Positions 15,934 to 25,018 of a stretch of DNA of 64,000 nucleotides are shown one piece after another. Every line of letters starts with the position of its first letter. Positions within the stretch are counted from its first letter, which is position 1. Under the pieces are notes generated by a model. The model had not been told where the DNA came from, did not search any database, and saw only the letters and a program-made list of their open reading frames with translations. Location of the stretch: positions 1,500,207 through 1,564,206 of the forward strand of contig NZ_ML636798.1 of assembly GCF_006476065.1 (NCBI RefSeq), read 5' to 3'. This DNA comes from Cognatiluteimonas lumbrici (GTDB lineage: Bacteria > Pseudomonadota > Gammaproteobacteria > Xanthomonadales > Xanthomonadaceae). The translations under genes and the position numbers were made by a program.

Positions 15934-17682
15934 ATGGCCCGCATCCCCGATGCCTTCATCGACGACCTGCTCGCGCGCACCGACATCGTCGAGATCGTCA
16001 ACGCGCGGGTGCCGCTGAAGCGGCAGGGCAAGGAATACGCGGCGCGCTGCCCGTTCCACGACGAGCGCTCGGCCTCGTTCACGGTGTCTCCGGCCAAGCA
16101 GTTCTACCACTGCTTCGGCTGCGGCGCGCACGGCACCGCGATCTCGTTCCTGATGAATTACGACCGGCTCGAGTTCCTCGACGCCGTGGACGAACTTGCG
16201 AAGCGTGTCGGCATGGAAGTGCCGCGCGACACGCAGCAGCGCAACCAGGACAGCGGCACCCGCGATCTGTACGCGGCGATGGAGGCCGCGGCTCAGTTCT
16301 TCCGCCGCCAGCTCGCGGCCAGCGACAAGGCGCGCGCCTACGTGGCGGGCCGCGACATCTCCCCGGAGATCGTCGAGCGCTACGGCATCGGCTACGCCCC
16401 CGACGGCTACGGCGCGCTGCGCGATGCCCTCGGCACCGACCAGCGCCGCATGCAGCTGCTCGAGCGCGGCGGCATGTTCTCGAAGAACGACAAGGGCGCC
16501 GTCTACGACAAGTTCCGCGACCGCCTGATGTTCCCGATCCACGACCGCCGCGGACGCACGATCGCCTTCGGCGGCCGGGTGATCGACACGCCGTCTGAGA
16601 GCCGGGCCAGCAGCCCCAAGTACCTCAACTCGCCCGAGACCCCGCTGTTCCACAAGGGCCGCGAGCTGTACGGCCTGTGGCAGGCGAAGCAGGCCAACGC
16701 GAAGCTGGAACGCCTGGTCGTGGTCGAGGGCTACATGGACGTGGTCGCGCTGGCGCAGTTCGGCGTGACCCAGGCGGTGGCCACGCTCGGCACCGCGACC
16801 ACCCCCGACCACGCCGAGTTGCTGTTCCGCAACGCGCCCGACGTGTACTTCTGCTTCGACGGCGACCGCGCCGGCCGCGCCGCTGCCTGGAAGGCGCTCG
16901 AGTCGGTGTTGCCGCGCATGCGCGAGGGCCGCCAGGCGTTCTTCCTGTTCCTGCCCGACGGCGAGGACCCGGACACCATCGTGCGCCAGGAAGGCGCTGG
17001 GGGCTTCGACGCGCGGCTGCGCGACGCGACCCCGCTGTCGGAGTTCTTCTACGCCCAGATGCAGGCCGACGTGAACCTGGGCACGCTCGACGGCAAGGCG
17101 CGCCTGGCCGAGCGCTGCAAGCCCTACCTCGCGCAGATCCCCGACGGCGCCTTCGGCGACCTGATGAAGCAGCGCCTGACCGAGCTCACCGGCCTCGGCG
17201 CGCGCGCGAGCACGCCCGAGACCCACGTCCCGGCACATCGCGTGCACCGCGGCGGCCGCGGCGCGCCGGCGCCCAGGCGCAGCCTCGTGCGCGGCGCGAT
17301 CGCGCTGCTGCTGCAGCACCCGCAGCTCGCGCTGGCGCTCGAGCCGCCGTACACCTTCGCCGCCCTGCGCCAGCCCGGCGTGCCGCTGCTGGCCGAACTG
17401 GTCGCGCTGGTCCGCGAGCGTCCGGACATCCGCACCGGCGGCATCCTCGAGCACTTCGGCGAACGCGAGGAAGCCGCCGCCCTGCAGAAGCTGGCGATGC
17501 AGTCCATCCCCGGCGAGGAAGCCGCCTGGCAGCACGAGTTCCGCGACGCCATGGCGCAGCTCGAACGCCAGACCTGGCAACAGCGCATCGACGAACTGCA
17601 GGAGAAGCAACGCGCCTCCGGCCTCGACCCGCGCGACAAGGAAGAACTGCGCGCCCTGCTCGGCAACCTGTCGACGCGTTAG
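15934..17682 (+). CDS. dnaG: DNA primase
   Basis: Makes RNA primers at the replication fork with DnaB. The 582-residue protein has the N-terminal CHC2 zinc finger (CPFHDERSASF then FHCFGCG-like YHCFGCGAHG, near residues 40-65), the RNAP-like core, the TOPRIM domain with VVVEGYMDVVALAQ and FDGDRAGRAA, and a C-terminal helicase-interaction domain. ATG 15934 reads MARIPDAFIDDLLARTDIVE, the usual primase start. No rpoD follows; instead a convergent YjbR gene overlaps its last four bases. Confidence 0.96.
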   Translation: MARIPDAFIDDLLARTDIVEIVNARVPLKRQGKEYAARCPFHDERSASFTVSPAKQFYHCFGCGAHGTAISFLMNYDRLEFLDAVDELAKRVGMEVPRDTQQRNQDSGTRDLYAAMEAAAQFFRRQLAASDKARAYVAGRDISPEIVERYGIGYAPDGYGALRDALGTDQRRMQLLERGGMFSKNDKGAVYDKFRDRLMFPIHDRRGRTIAFGGRVIDTPSESRASSPKYLNSPETPLFHKGRELYGLWQAKQANAKLERLVVVEGYMDVVALAQFGVTQAVATLGTATTPDHAELLFRNAPDVYFCFDGDRAGRAAAWKALESVLPRMREGRQAFFLFLPDGEDPDTIVRQEGAGGFDARLRDATPLSEFFYAQMQADVNLGTLDGKARLAERCKPYLAQIPDGAFGDLMKQRLTELTGLGARASTPETHVPAHRVHRGGRGAPAPRRSLVRGAIALLLQHPQLALALEPPYTFAALRQPGVPLLAELVALVRERPDIRTGGILEHFGEREEAAALQKLAMQSIPGEEAAWQHEFRDAMAQLERQTWQQRIDELQEKQRASGLDPRDKEELRALLGNLSTR

Positions 17683-18008
17683 CGGGCTGCTGCGACCAGC
17701 CGCGGCGGGGCCTTGTTCTCCCACGCCTTGCGCACCAGCGGCAGGACGACCTTCGCGTCCGCCTTCCGCAGCGCGATGCGCAGCCCCAGCGCGCGCTTGC
17801 CCCACATCAGCTTCTCGGCCCACTCCGGGTACAGCGCGAGGATCGTCTCGCGGTCCTCCTCGCCGACGAACACGTGCACGAACTCGCCGTCCGGCGGCAT
17901 GGTGACGAAGATCTTCCCCGCCACGCGGAACGAACCGAAATTGTGGTGCGGCGCCTCCGTCACCTCCGGAAGCGCCATCGCGACCTTGCGGATCTCTTCG
18001 AGCTTCAT
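17679..18008 (-). CDS. MmcQ/YjbR family DNA-binding-like protein
   Basis: A 109-residue protein of the MmcQ/YjbR fold (double-winged CyaY-like). The segment HHNFGSFRVAGKIFVTM and LRKADAKVVLPLVRKAWE identify it. Its biochemical role is unknown; MmcQ of Streptomyces lies in the mitomycin cluster. The end overlaps the dnaG stop by four bases (TTAG), convergently. It leads a minus-strand run of small unrelated genes with cupin, lipoprotein and GFA proteins upstream. Confidence 0.82.
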   Translation of the reverse strand: MKLEEIRKVAMALPEVTEAPHHNFGSFRVAGKIFVTMPPDGEFVHVFVGEEDRETILALYPEWAEKLMWGKRALGLRIALRKADAKVVLPLVRKAWENKAPPRLVAAAR

Positions 18009-18018
18009 CGCTGCCCTC

Positions 18019-18519
18019 CTACACCAGCGCCGCCACGTCGCCGCCGAGCGCGCGCACGCGCGCCGCGTCGGCCGGGCGGTCGCGCAGCAGCTCGAAGTCG
18101 GCGAAGTCGAAACCGGGGCCGACGGTGCAGGCCACCAGCGTGTAGGGCCCCGTGGACCGTGCGGCCTGCCAGCGCCCGTGCGGCACCACCCGCACCGGCT
18201 CCGCGCCGGGACCGAACGGCCCGAGGAGACGCGACTCCACTTCGGTGAAACCGGGGTCGGCGCCGAGCAACACCAGCGGCGCGCCCTCGATGTAATGCCA
18301 GGCCTCGTCCGAAGCCACGCGGTGCCAGCGGCTGCATTCGCCGGCCGCCAGCAGGTAATGGATGCAGGTCAGCGCCGGCCGCTCGCCGCGGCCATCCGGG
18401 GGAAGCACGCTTGCCGACGACGCATGGATGCGGCGGTAGTGGCCGCCCTCGGGATGCGGTTCCAGGCCCAGCGCCTGCACCAGCCAGGCGGCCCGCCCCG
18501 CTCCCGCTTCGCCCGTCAT
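18019..18519 (-). CDS. cupin domain protein, DUF985/YML079-like
   Basis: A 166-residue single-domain cupin. The opening LGLEPHPEGGHYRRIHAS, the metal-pocket-like SRWHRVASDEAWHYIEG and the terminal LVACTVGPGFDFADFEL are typical of DUF985 (yeast YML079w family), which binds an unknown small ligand. ATG 18519 overlaps the upstream lipoprotein stop (ATGA), so the two are coupled. Function unassigned. Confidence 0.85.
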   Translation of the reverse strand: MTGEAGAGRAAWLVQALGLEPHPEGGHYRRIHASSASVLPPDGRGERPALTCIHYLLAAGECSRWHRVASDEAWHYIEGAPLVLLGADPGFTEVESRLLGPFGPGAEPVRVVPHGRWQAARSTGPYTLVACTVGPGFDFADFELLRDRPADAARVRALGGDVAALV

Positions 18520-19058
18520 TCCCGCACCATCTCGAGTTCGGCTCCGTCGATCACGGTCACGTAGGGCTCGTCCTCGCCCAGCCGCACGTCGGCCCAGAAC
18601 CTCACCGCGCGGGTTTCCGGAGGCACCTCCGCCAGCTTGGCCCACACCTTCAGGCTGAACTCGCGGGGTTGGCCGGACAGCACGAGCTGCCGCATCCCGA
18701 CCAGCTTGTCGGCACCGTCGGGAGTCAGGGCAAGAACGACGGTATCGACCGGGATGTCGCTCCGGAACCACCCGCCGGGCCGCGTACCGGAGCGCGACGC
18801 CAGCAGCGTGAGCGGTAGTTCTGCCGCGTGGACCACGCCCGCGTCGTCGATCAGCGACATCCCGAGGCGGGTGCCGTCGACGTCGATGCCGATTCCTTCG
18901 TCGACCGACACCCGTACCCGCACCTGCGCCGGGTCCACCCGGGCCAGGTCCCGGGCATCCCAATTCGCAAACCGCAGCGCGGTGGACAGCGGGATGGAGG
19001 CGCAACCGGCGAGCAGCAGCGCCAGCAGTATCAGCGTCTGCGTGCACCAGGCCCGCAT
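18516..19058 (-). CDS. hypothetical lipoprotein
   Basis: A 180-residue secreted lipoprotein with a clear signal and lipobox LAGC at 16-19, then S and I, which favours outer-membrane sorting. The mature part (LARVDPAQVRVRVSVDEGIG and PGGWFRSDIPVDTVVLAL) resembles no family I can name; it looks like an all-beta domain. It is coupled by ATGA to the cupin gene and lies three bases from the GFA gene. Function unknown. Confidence 0.75.
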   Translation of the reverse strand: MRAWCTQTLILLALLLAGCASIPLSTALRFANWDARDLARVDPAQVRVRVSVDEGIGIDVDGTRLGMSLIDDAGVVHAAELPLTLLASRSGTRPGGWFRSDIPVDTVVLALTPDGADKLVGMRQLVLSGQPREFSLKVWAKLAEVPPETRAVRFWADVRLGEDEPYVTVIDGAELEMVRE

Positions 19059-19061
19059 GCG

Positions 19062-19406
19062 CTAGAAGTCGCGCCCGTTCACCTGCGTGCGCTCGATCCC
19101 GGCAAGGTCCACGTCCGCGAGGCAACGCACGTTGATCGCCGCGGTCTCGGTGCCGTCCGGCATCTTGCCGAGGCCGAACGGCTGGCAGCCGCAGACCTGG
19201 CAGAAGTCGTGGTGGATGACATGCCTGTTGAAGGTGTAGGTGGTGAGCTTGTCCTCGCCCTCGGTCACCTTCAGCGCGGAGCGCGGCACGAACCACAGCA
19301 GGAAGCCCTTGCGCTGACAGTGCGAGCAGTTGCACTCCACGACCTTGTCGATCTCTCCATCGACCGTGTACTTCACCGCACCGCAATGGCAGCTTCCGGA
19401 CTTCAT
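19062..19406 (-). CDS. GFA/CENP-V family zinc protein
   Basis: A 114-residue protein of the glutathione-dependent formaldehyde-activating (GFA) fold. The zinc ligands are visible as SCHCGAVKY at 5-13, CNCSHCQRKG near 26-35 and FCQVCGCQPFG near 68-78. Despite the family name most members are not proven to act on formaldehyde. It lies in a minus-strand group with the lipoprotein and cupin genes and probably shares their transcript. Confidence 0.88.
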   Translation of the reverse strand: MKSGSCHCGAVKYTVDGEIDKVVECNCSHCQRKGFLLWFVPRSALKVTEGEDKLTTYTFNRHVIHHDFCQVCGCQPFGLGKMPDGTETAAINVRCLADVDLAGIERTQVNGRDF

Positions 19407-19415
19407 GTCATCTCC

Positions 19416-19754
19416 TCAGGATTGCGCCAGCGCGTAGGCCGCCAGCCCGAACGCCAATACTGCCACCGTCAGGGCCGCGGTCGCGACGTGGCGCAGCAGG
19501 CGCAGTTCGCGCGCGGTCGCCGCCGCCTGCACCTGCAGCGCCTCGATCGAGCGCCGGGTATCGGCGGCAAAGCTCTCCAGCGCTTCGGCGTTGCGGGTGA
19601 GCGCGTCGGCGTTGGTGCGCACCGCGTCCTGGAGCTCGGCCACCGAGGCCGCGAGGTCCGGCAGCTGCTCCACCGGCTTCTTCGAGAAGTACGGTGTCGC
19701 CAGCCTGATCACTTCCGGGATCAGCGGTGCGGCGGCGCTGAGCCAACTCGCCAT
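19416..19754 (-). CDS. small coiled-coil membrane protein, unknown
   Basis: A 112-residue protein with no family I recognise. An N-terminal hydrophobic/amphipathic stretch is followed by a heptad-like segment (about 30-80, rich in Ala, Glu, Leu) and a single C-terminal transmembrane helix LTVAVLAFGLAAYALAQS ending the chain, so it resembles a tail-anchored protein. ATG 19754. It lies between ctaB and the GFA gene on the same strand, four bases after the ctaB stop region, and could be the last gene of the oxidase cluster transcript. Confidence 0.6.
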   Translation of the reverse strand: MASWLSAAAPLIPEVIRLATPYFSKKPVEQLPDLAASVAELQDAVRTNADALTRNAEALESFAADTRRSIEALQVQAAATARELRLLRHVATAALTVAVLAFGLAAYALAQS

Positions 19755-19758
19755 GGCG

Positions 19759-20688
19759 TCATCCTCCCTGGGCCGGCACGAACTCGATGCCCGCCGCCGG
19801 CGCCAGCAGCGGCAGCAGCCAGTGGTCCAGCAGCAGGAACGCGAACAACGCCATCAGGTAGACCACCGAGTAGTTGAACGTGCGCATCGCATGGAACTCG
19901 TCGGGCGGATCGAGCAGCCGCCACGCGTACCAGAGGAACACCGCGCCCAGCACCAGCGCGCCGCCGAGGTAGAACAGGCCGCTCATGCCCACCACCCACG
20001 GCAGCACGCTCACCACCACCAGCAGCACCGTGTACAGCAGGATCTGCCAGCGCGTGTACTCGACGCCGTGGGTCACCGGCAGCATCGGCACCATGGCACG
20101 CGCGTAGTCGGCGCGGCGGAAGATCGCCAGCGCCCAGAAGTGCGGCGGCGTCCACACGAAGATGATCAGCACCAGCAGCAGCGCGTGGGCCCAGCCCCAC
20201 TGGTCCTGCATGCCGGTGATCGCCGACCAGCCCAGCAGCGGCGGCGCGGCGCCGGCGATGCCGCCGATGACGATGTTCTGCGGCGTGGCGCGCTTCAGGT
20301 AGCGGGTGTAGATCACCGCGTAGCCGATCAGCGAGCAGAAGGTCAGCAGCGCGGTCATCGCGTTGACCCACAGCAGCAGGATGGCCATCGAGGCCGCGGC
20401 CAGCACCAGCGCGAACACCAGCGCCTGCCGCGGCGTCACCTGGCCGACCACGATCGGGCGCCAGTTGGTGCGCGCCATCTGCGCGTCGATGCGCGAGTCC
20501 AGCAACTGGTTGATCGCCGCCGCGCTGGCCGCCGCCAGCCAGATCCCGAGGAAGCCGAGCACCGACTCCTTCAGCGGCGGCAGCCCCGGCGTCGCCAGGA
20601 ACATGCCAATCGCCGCGGTGAACACGATCAACGCCACCACCCGCGGCTTGGTCAGGCTCCAGTACTGGCGGAACACCGAAGCGTTCAC
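19759..20688 (-). CDS. ctaB: protoheme IX farnesyltransferase (heme O synthase)
   Basis: Converts heme B to heme O, the first step to heme A for the oxidase encoded upstream. The 309-residue UbiA-family membrane protein has [19 protein letters not shown] (the DxxxDxxMxRT prenyl-diphosphate site) near 60-78 and [12 protein letters not shown] with [10 protein letters not shown] further on. It begins with GTG 20688, overlapping the ctaA stop as GTGA. About eight hydrophobic helices are visible. Confidence 0.95.
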   Translation of the reverse strand: MNASVFRQYWSLTKPRVVALIVFTAAIGMFLATPGLPPLKESVLGFLGIWLAAASAAAINQLLDSRIDAQMARTNWRPIVVGQVTPRQALVFALVLAAASMAILLLWVNAMTALLTFCSLIGYAVIYTRYLKRATPQNIVIGGIAGAAPPLLGWSAITGMQDQWGWAHALLLVLIIFVWTPPHFWALAIFRRADYARAMVPMLPVTHGVEYTRWQILLYTVLLVVVSVLPWVVGMSGLFYLGGALVLGAVFLWYAWRLLDPPDEFHAMRTFNYSVVYLMALFAFLLLDHWLLPLLAPAAGIEFVPAQGG

Positions 20689-21848
20689 GGCGCAACCTCC
20701 GGAGCGCGCACGCGCGCCAGCAGCGTGACCAGGGTGAACAGCAGCAGCGCCGCGCCGGCGTTGTGCAGCACCGCCACTTCCAGCGGCAACGCCATGCGCA
20801 CGTTGGCGATGCCCAGCGACACCTGCGCCAGCAGCAGCGCCGCGAGCAGCCCGCCGAAGCCGCGCAGGCCCGGCGAGCGCATCAGCTTGACCGCCAGCCA
20901 CAGCAGGTACGCGAACACCACCACCGCCATCATCCGGTGGCTCATGTGGATCGCGATGCGCGCGGCGCCGTCGAGGATCCCGCCCTCGTAGTCCACGCCG
21001 ATCCCGCGCCACAGCACGAAGGCCTCGCCGAAGTCGTGCGGCGGCCACCACAGGCCGACGCACCTGGGGAAGTCGGTGCCGCAGGACAGCGCCGCGTAGT
21101 TGGCGCTGGTCCAGCCGCCGAGTGCGATCTGCACGACCAGCAGCGCCAGCCCGATCCACAGCAGCCGCCGCAGCACGCGCGCATCCGGCACCCGCACCGG
21201 ACGGTCGGTCGCCAGCCAGGCCATCCACGACAGCAGCGCGAACGTGGCCAGGCCGCCGAGCAGGTGCGCCATCACCACGATCGGCTTCAGCAGCCAGGTC
21301 ACGGTCCACATGCCGAGCAGGGCCTGGAACACGATCACCGCAAGCGTGAGCGCCGCGAGCGGCGGCAGTGGACCGCCCCGGTCGCGCCACCAGCGCAAGG
21401 CCGCGAACAGCAGCAACAGTTCGCCGACGCCGGCCAGCAACGCGGCCTGCACGTGCATGCCGCGCATGTACAGCGGGATCGAGCACGCCACCAGCGCCGA
21501 GGCCGCCAGCACCTGGGCGACGCCGAAGCGCTTGCGCGCGGCGGCGACCAGCGCGAGCACCAGCACCAGCACGCCGAGCGAGCCGGCCAGCATGCGGTGC
21601 ACCTGCTCGCGCCAGGCGCGGGTGTCGTCGAACGGGCGGATCTCGCTCGCGGCGTGGTCTGCGGCGTCCGCGGGCGCGGTGGGCCAGGTGGCCTGGCCGT
21701 AGCAGGTCGGCCAGTCCGGGCAGCTCAGGCCGGCGTTGGACAGGCGCACGAACGCGCCGAACACGATCACGCCCAGCGCCAGCGCGACGGCCAGCCAGGC
21801 GATGCGATGGAAGTGCTTGCGTGCGGTTCTCGTGGGCCTGGTGCTCAT
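20685..21848 (-). CDS. ctaA: heme A synthase (COX15/CtaA)
   Basis: Oxidises heme O to heme A in the inner membrane. The 387-residue protein has eight predicted helices and COX15-type motifs: [21 protein letters not shown] at its N-terminus, HRMLAGSLG near 86-94, and the second-half histidines in [10 protein letters not shown] and [13 protein letters not shown] 21848 is one base from the stop of the SCO-like gene. Translation of ctaB is coupled to it by the GTGA overlap. Confidence 0.94.
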   Translation of the reverse strand: MSTRPTRTARKHFHRIAWLAVALALGVIVFGAFVRLSNAGLSCPDWPTCYGQATWPTAPADAADHAASEIRPFDDTRAWREQVHRMLAGSLGVLVLVLALVAAARKRFGVAQVLAASALVACSIPLYMRGMHVQAALLAGVGELLLLFAALRWWRDRGGPLPPLAALTLAVIVFQALLGMWTVTWLLKPIVVMAHLLGGLATFALLSWMAWLATDRPVRVPDARVLRRLLWIGLALLVVQIALGGWTSANYAALSCGTDFPRCVGLWWPPHDFGEAFVLWRGIGVDYEGGILDGAARIAIHMSHRMMAVVVFAYLLWLAVKLMRSPGLRGFGGLLAALLLAQVSLGIANVRMALPLEVAVLHNAGAALLLFTLVTLLARVRAPEVAP

Positions 21849-21849
21849 C

Positions 21850-22437
21850 TCAGATCAGTTTCAGCAGTTTGGCGATGTCGGCGCGCACGCCTGCGACATC
21901 GGCGCCGGGAGGGTAACGCATCATCAGGAAGCCGTTCGGATCCACCAGGTAGACCGGGAAGCCACCGGCATCCGCGTCGTCGACGTCCGGCAGGCGCGCG
22001 CGCAGCGACGGATCCGGCGCCAGCCGGCGCAGCGAGCGGTCCTGCGCCAGCGGCGGCGGCACTTCGCAGGCGGCATCCGTGCACAGCCACAGCACGTCCA
22101 GCCGGTCCGCGTTGCGGCCCATCAGCCGCCACACCTTGTCGTAGTCCACCGACGCCTGCGCGCAGGCCTCGCCGCAAGCGGCGGGCGGCGCGAGCAGGAT
22201 GCGCCAGGTGCGTGCATCCGGGTTCCAGGCGTACGGCTGGCCGTCCAGCAGCGCGGGCGGCTGCTCGCGCAGGTCCACCGGTGGATCGAGCAGGGTGCCG
22301 TGGCTCTTGCTGCCCTGCGGCTGCCAGCCGGAGAAGCGCAGCACGCCGGCGACCAGCATGCTGCCGAAGAACAGCGCGGCGATCGCGATCAGAGCGGTGC
22401 GGTTGCGGCGGTCGCGGGAGGTGGCGTCGTCGGTCAT
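21850..22437 (-). CDS. SCO/thioredoxin-like oxidase-assembly protein
   Basis: A 195-residue protein with one N-terminal transmembrane anchor (TALIAIAALFFGSMLVAGVL) and a periplasmic thioredoxin-like domain. It has ACGEACAQA near 90-98, a CxxxC resembling the copper-binding motif of SCO proteins, and FPVYLVDPNGFLMMRYPPGA near the end, as in SCO1. A SCO His ligand is not obvious. Its place between SURF1 and ctaA supports a role in copper or disulfide handling during oxidase assembly. Overlaps SURF1 by ATGA. Confidence 0.7.
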   Translation of the reverse strand: MTDDATSRDRRNRTALIAIAALFFGSMLVAGVLRFSGWQPQGSKSHGTLLDPPVDLREQPPALLDGQPYAWNPDARTWRILLAPPAACGEACAQASVDYDKVWRLMGRNADRLDVLWLCTDAACEVPPPLAQDRSLRRLAPDPSLRARLPDVDDADAGGFPVYLVDPNGFLMMRYPPGADVAGVRADIAKLLKLI

Positions 22438-23204
22438 GGCTGCTGTCGGCGTGTCTTGCGGAAGGTCAGCACCAGCGCGATGACCAGCACCGCGGCGGCA
22501 AGGGCGAACCACTGCACCGCGTAACCGAGGTGGCGTTCGGGCGGCAGCGTGTTCGGCAGGATCTCGAGGTCGCGCGCGTAGCCGGGCACGCCGGCGAGGC
22601 CGCCCTCGGGGTCTGGCTTGAGCACGCGCGGGGCCAGGTCGGGCAGGCCGAGCGCGTCGCGCAGCGTCGGCAGGTCGAGGGCGATCGCGAGCAGGCTGCC
22701 GTCGGCCTGCGCCACCGGCGTGCCGAGCGCCAGCCCCGGCGAAGGCGGCGGCAGCAGCAGGCCCTCGACACGGGTCGCGTCGGGGCGCGGCACCACCGGC
22801 ATGGTGCGGTCGCCGGGCAGCGGCTTCCAGCCCAGTTCCACCAGCAGCGGCGCACCCGCGTCGGGCAGGAACGCGCGGTACACGCGCACGCCGGGGCGCT
22901 CGTCGCGGCCCTGGTTGTCGAGGATGACCGCCGGCGCGTCGTCGAAGCGTCCGCTGCCGGCGGCCCAGTCGTAGCCGCGGGCGCGCCCGTCGTCGGCCGC
23001 GACCGCAAGCGGCCGCGGGTCGCGCGCTTCCAGTACACGCGCGACCGCGTCCACCATCGCCTGCTTCTCGTCGCGGCGCTCGAGCTGCCAGGCCCCGAGG
23101 CGCGCGAACAGCGCGATCGCCAGCAGGGCGAGCAGCCAGCCGAGCACCCCGTTGCGGCGGATGGTCACGCCGGAAGGGCCTGTGCCTGCGATAATCCACC
23201 GCAT
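22434..23204 (-). CDS. SURF1 family oxidase-assembly protein
   Basis: Inner-membrane protein that helps insert heme A into subunit I. It has the family layout of two transmembrane helices, at the N-terminus (LGWLLALLAIALFARLGAWQ) and the C-terminus (WFALAAAVLVIALVL), flanking a periplasmic domain; WQLERRDEKQAMVD and LLVELGWKPLP are family motifs. ATG 23204 gives 256 residues; GTG 23168, which reads VTIRRNGVLGW, would give 244 and fits the family N-terminus at least as well. Coupled by ATGA to the SCO-like gene. Confidence 0.88.
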   Translation of the reverse strand: MRWIIAGTGPSGVTIRRNGVLGWLLALLAIALFARLGAWQLERRDEKQAMVDAVARVLEARDPRPLAVAADDGRARGYDWAAGSGRFDDAPAVILDNQGRDERPGVRVYRAFLPDAGAPLLVELGWKPLPGDRTMPVVPRPDATRVEGLLLPPPSPGLALGTPVAQADGSLLAIALDLPTLRDALGLPDLAPRVLKPDPEGGLAGVPGYARDLEILPNTLPPERHLGYAVQWFALAAAVLVIALVLTFRKTRRQQP

Positions 23205-23237
23205 GCGCCAGTCCGGCGCGCCGACGACCCTCCCCGC

Positions 23238-23456
23238 ATGAACGACTCGCTCAAGACGCTGCTCATCGTCGCTTTCCTGGTGGTCATCCTGTGGAACCTC
23301 GGCGCCGGGCTGTACTACATGCTGGTCGACAAGGGTACGACCAAGCGCACCGTGAACGCGCTGACCAAGCGCATCGCCCTGTCCGTGGCCCTGATCCTGC
23401 TGGTCGGACTCGCCATCTACATGGGCTGGATCACGCCCCACGGCGTCGGCGGCTAG
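23238..23456 (+). CDS. twin transmembrane protein, DUF2909-like
   Basis: A 72-residue protein with two hydrophobic helices (TLLIVAFLVVILWNLGAGLYY and IALSVALILLVGLAIYMG) joined by a short basic loop, matching the small DUF2909 family that accompanies cytochrome oxidase genes in many gammaproteobacteria. It stands on the plus strand inside the otherwise minus-strand oxidase cluster, divergent from SURF1 by only 33 bp. A GATAAT -10-like box lies at 23190-23195. Function unknown. Confidence 0.8.
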   Translation: MNDSLKTLLIVAFLVVILWNLGAGLYYMLVDKGTTKRTVNALTKRIALSVALILLVGLAIYMGWITPHGVGG

Positions 23457-23473
23457 GGGCGCCGGCTGCTACC

Positions 23474-23501
23474 GTTCCCCGTTCCCTGTTCCCTGTTCCC
23501 G
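23474..23501. repeat. four tandem 7-bp repeats GTTCCCN
   Basis: GTTCCCC, GTTCCCT, GTTCCCT and GTTCCCG run end to end in the 54-bp gap between the convergent DUF2909-like and ctaE genes. No function is evident; it could vary by slippage. Confidence 0.7.
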
Positions 23502-23510
23502 CCTTTGGCG

Positions 23511-24404
23511 TTACAGCACGTACACGAACAGGAACAGCCCCAGCCACACCACGTCCACGAAGTGCCAGTACCAGGCGACCGCCTCGAACGCGAAGTGGTC
23601 CTCGCCGGTGAAGTGGCCCTTGAGGCAGCGGAACCAGATCACCGCCAGCATGATCGTGCCGAGGGTGACGTGCGCACCGTGGAAGCCGGTGAGCATGAAG
23701 AAGGTGGAGCCGTAGATGCCCGAGCCCAGGGTCAGGTTGAGCTCGCGGTAGGCGTGGATGTACTCCTCCGCCTGGAAGAACAGGAAGATCGCGCCCAGCA
23801 GCACGGTCGCGCCGAGGAACGCCAGCAGCTGCCCGCGGCGGCCGGCCTTCAGCGCGTGGTGCGCGATGGTCACGGTGACGCCCGAGGTCAGCAGGATCAG
23901 GGTGTTGACCAGCGGCAGGCCCCAGGCCGGGATGGTCTGGAAGGTGCCGCCGACCGCGGCCGGGCCGTTGTAAGGCCAGCCGCCGGCGAACTCCGGCCAC
24001 AGTAGCGCGTTGGTCATCACGCCGTCGCCCTCGCCGCTGAGCCAGGGCAACGCGAACTGGCGGGCGTAGAACAGCGCGCCGAAGAACGCGGCGAAGAACA
24101 TCACCTCGGAGAAGATGAACCAGATCATCCCCATGCGGAACGAGCCGTCCACCTGCTTGTTGTAGTAGCCGCGCACGGACTCGGTGATGACGTCGGCGAA
24201 CCACTTGAACAGGATCGCGACCAGCAGGGCGACGCCGACGAAGAAGGTGGTCTTGCCCCAGCTCGTCTCGTTCAGCCAGCCGGAGAAGCCGACGAACAGG
24301 ATGAACAGGCCCACCGAGGCGAAGATCGGCCAACGGCTGCCGTGCGGCACGAAGTACACGTTCGCGTCGTGGGCGTGGGCGTCGGTGCTGTGGGATTGGG
24401 CCAT
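23511..24404 (-). CDS. ctaE: cytochrome c oxidase subunit III
   Basis: Core subunit of the aa3-type oxidase in the inner membrane. The 297-residue protein has seven hydrophobic helices and the family motifs MGMIWFIFSEVMFFAAFFGALF, FQAEEYIHA and LTGFHGAHV, ending WHFVDVVWLGLFLFVYVL in the standard way. ATG 24404 gives a His/Asp-rich N-terminus (SHSTDAHAHDAN). It follows ctaG in the transcript. Confidence 0.96.
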   Translation of the reverse strand: MAQSHSTDAHAHDANVYFVPHGSRWPIFASVGLFILFVGFSGWLNETSWGKTTFFVGVALLVAILFKWFADVITESVRGYYNKQVDGSFRMGMIWFIFSEVMFFAAFFGALFYARQFALPWLSGEGDGVMTNALLWPEFAGGWPYNGPAAVGGTFQTIPAWGLPLVNTLILLTSGVTVTIAHHALKAGRRGQLLAFLGATVLLGAIFLFFQAEEYIHAYRELNLTLGSGIYGSTFFMLTGFHGAHVTLGTIMLAVIWFRCLKGHFTGEDHFAFEAVAWYWHFVDVVWLGLFLFVYVL

Positions 24405-24442
24405 GGTCTGCGTCTTCCGGGTGGAATGTCGTGGTCGTGCGG

Positions 24443-25018
24443 TCAGGGCGCGGCGCGCGGCAGGTCCGCGGACGCGGCAGGCGCGTTCGCCTGCGCGGTC
24501 TGCGTCTCGTTCTTGAAGAAGGTGTAGGACAGGGTCAGCGTGTTGATGTTCGTCGGCAGGTTCGGGTCGACGATGAAGCGTACCGGCATGTCGCGCGCCT
24601 CGCCGGGCTGCAACGTCTGCGCGGTGAAGCAGAAGCATTCGGTCTTGGCGAAGTAGCCGGAGGCGCGCGCCGGCGCCACCGAGGGCACCGCGTTGCCGAC
24701 GATTGCGCGGTCGCCGAGGTTCTTCGCGAAGTACATGGCCTCGTACTGCTTGCCCGGCTGCACGCGCATGGTGAGCTGCTCGGGCTCGAAGGACCACGGA
24801 AGCTTCGAGTTCACCCCGCCGTCGAACTGCACTGTCACCCAGCGCTCGGCCGCGGTGGCGGACTCGGACACGCCGGCGACCGGGCCCTTCTCCAGGCGCA
24901 CGCCGAACACCTTCTCGCAGGCGATCCGGTACAGCGGCACCAGCGCGAAGGTGAACGCGAACGCGGCCAGCGCCACCGCCAGCATCTTCATCAGGCCTCG
25001 GTTGCCGCCGCCGCTCAT
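24443..25018 (-). CDS. ctaG: cytochrome c oxidase assembly protein CtaG/Cox11
   Basis: Delivers copper to the CuB site of subunit I. One N-terminal transmembrane helix is followed by a periplasmic domain with the copper-binding CFCF in TECFCFTAQTLQPGE near 125-140 and the Cox11 signatures VPLYRIACEKVFG and FIVDPNLPTNINTLTLSYTFF. The 191-residue length is typical. ATG 25018 overlaps the stop of the 49-residue gene as ATGA. Confidence 0.95.
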   Translation of the reverse strand: MSGGGNRGLMKMLAVALAAFAFTFALVPLYRIACEKVFGVRLEKGPVAGVSESATAAERWVTVQFDGGVNSKLPWSFEPEQLTMRVQPGKQYEAMYFAKNLGDRAIVGNAVPSVAPARASGYFAKTECFCFTAQTLQPGEARDMPVRFIVDPNLPTNINTLTLSYTFFKNETQTAQANAPAASADLPRAAP

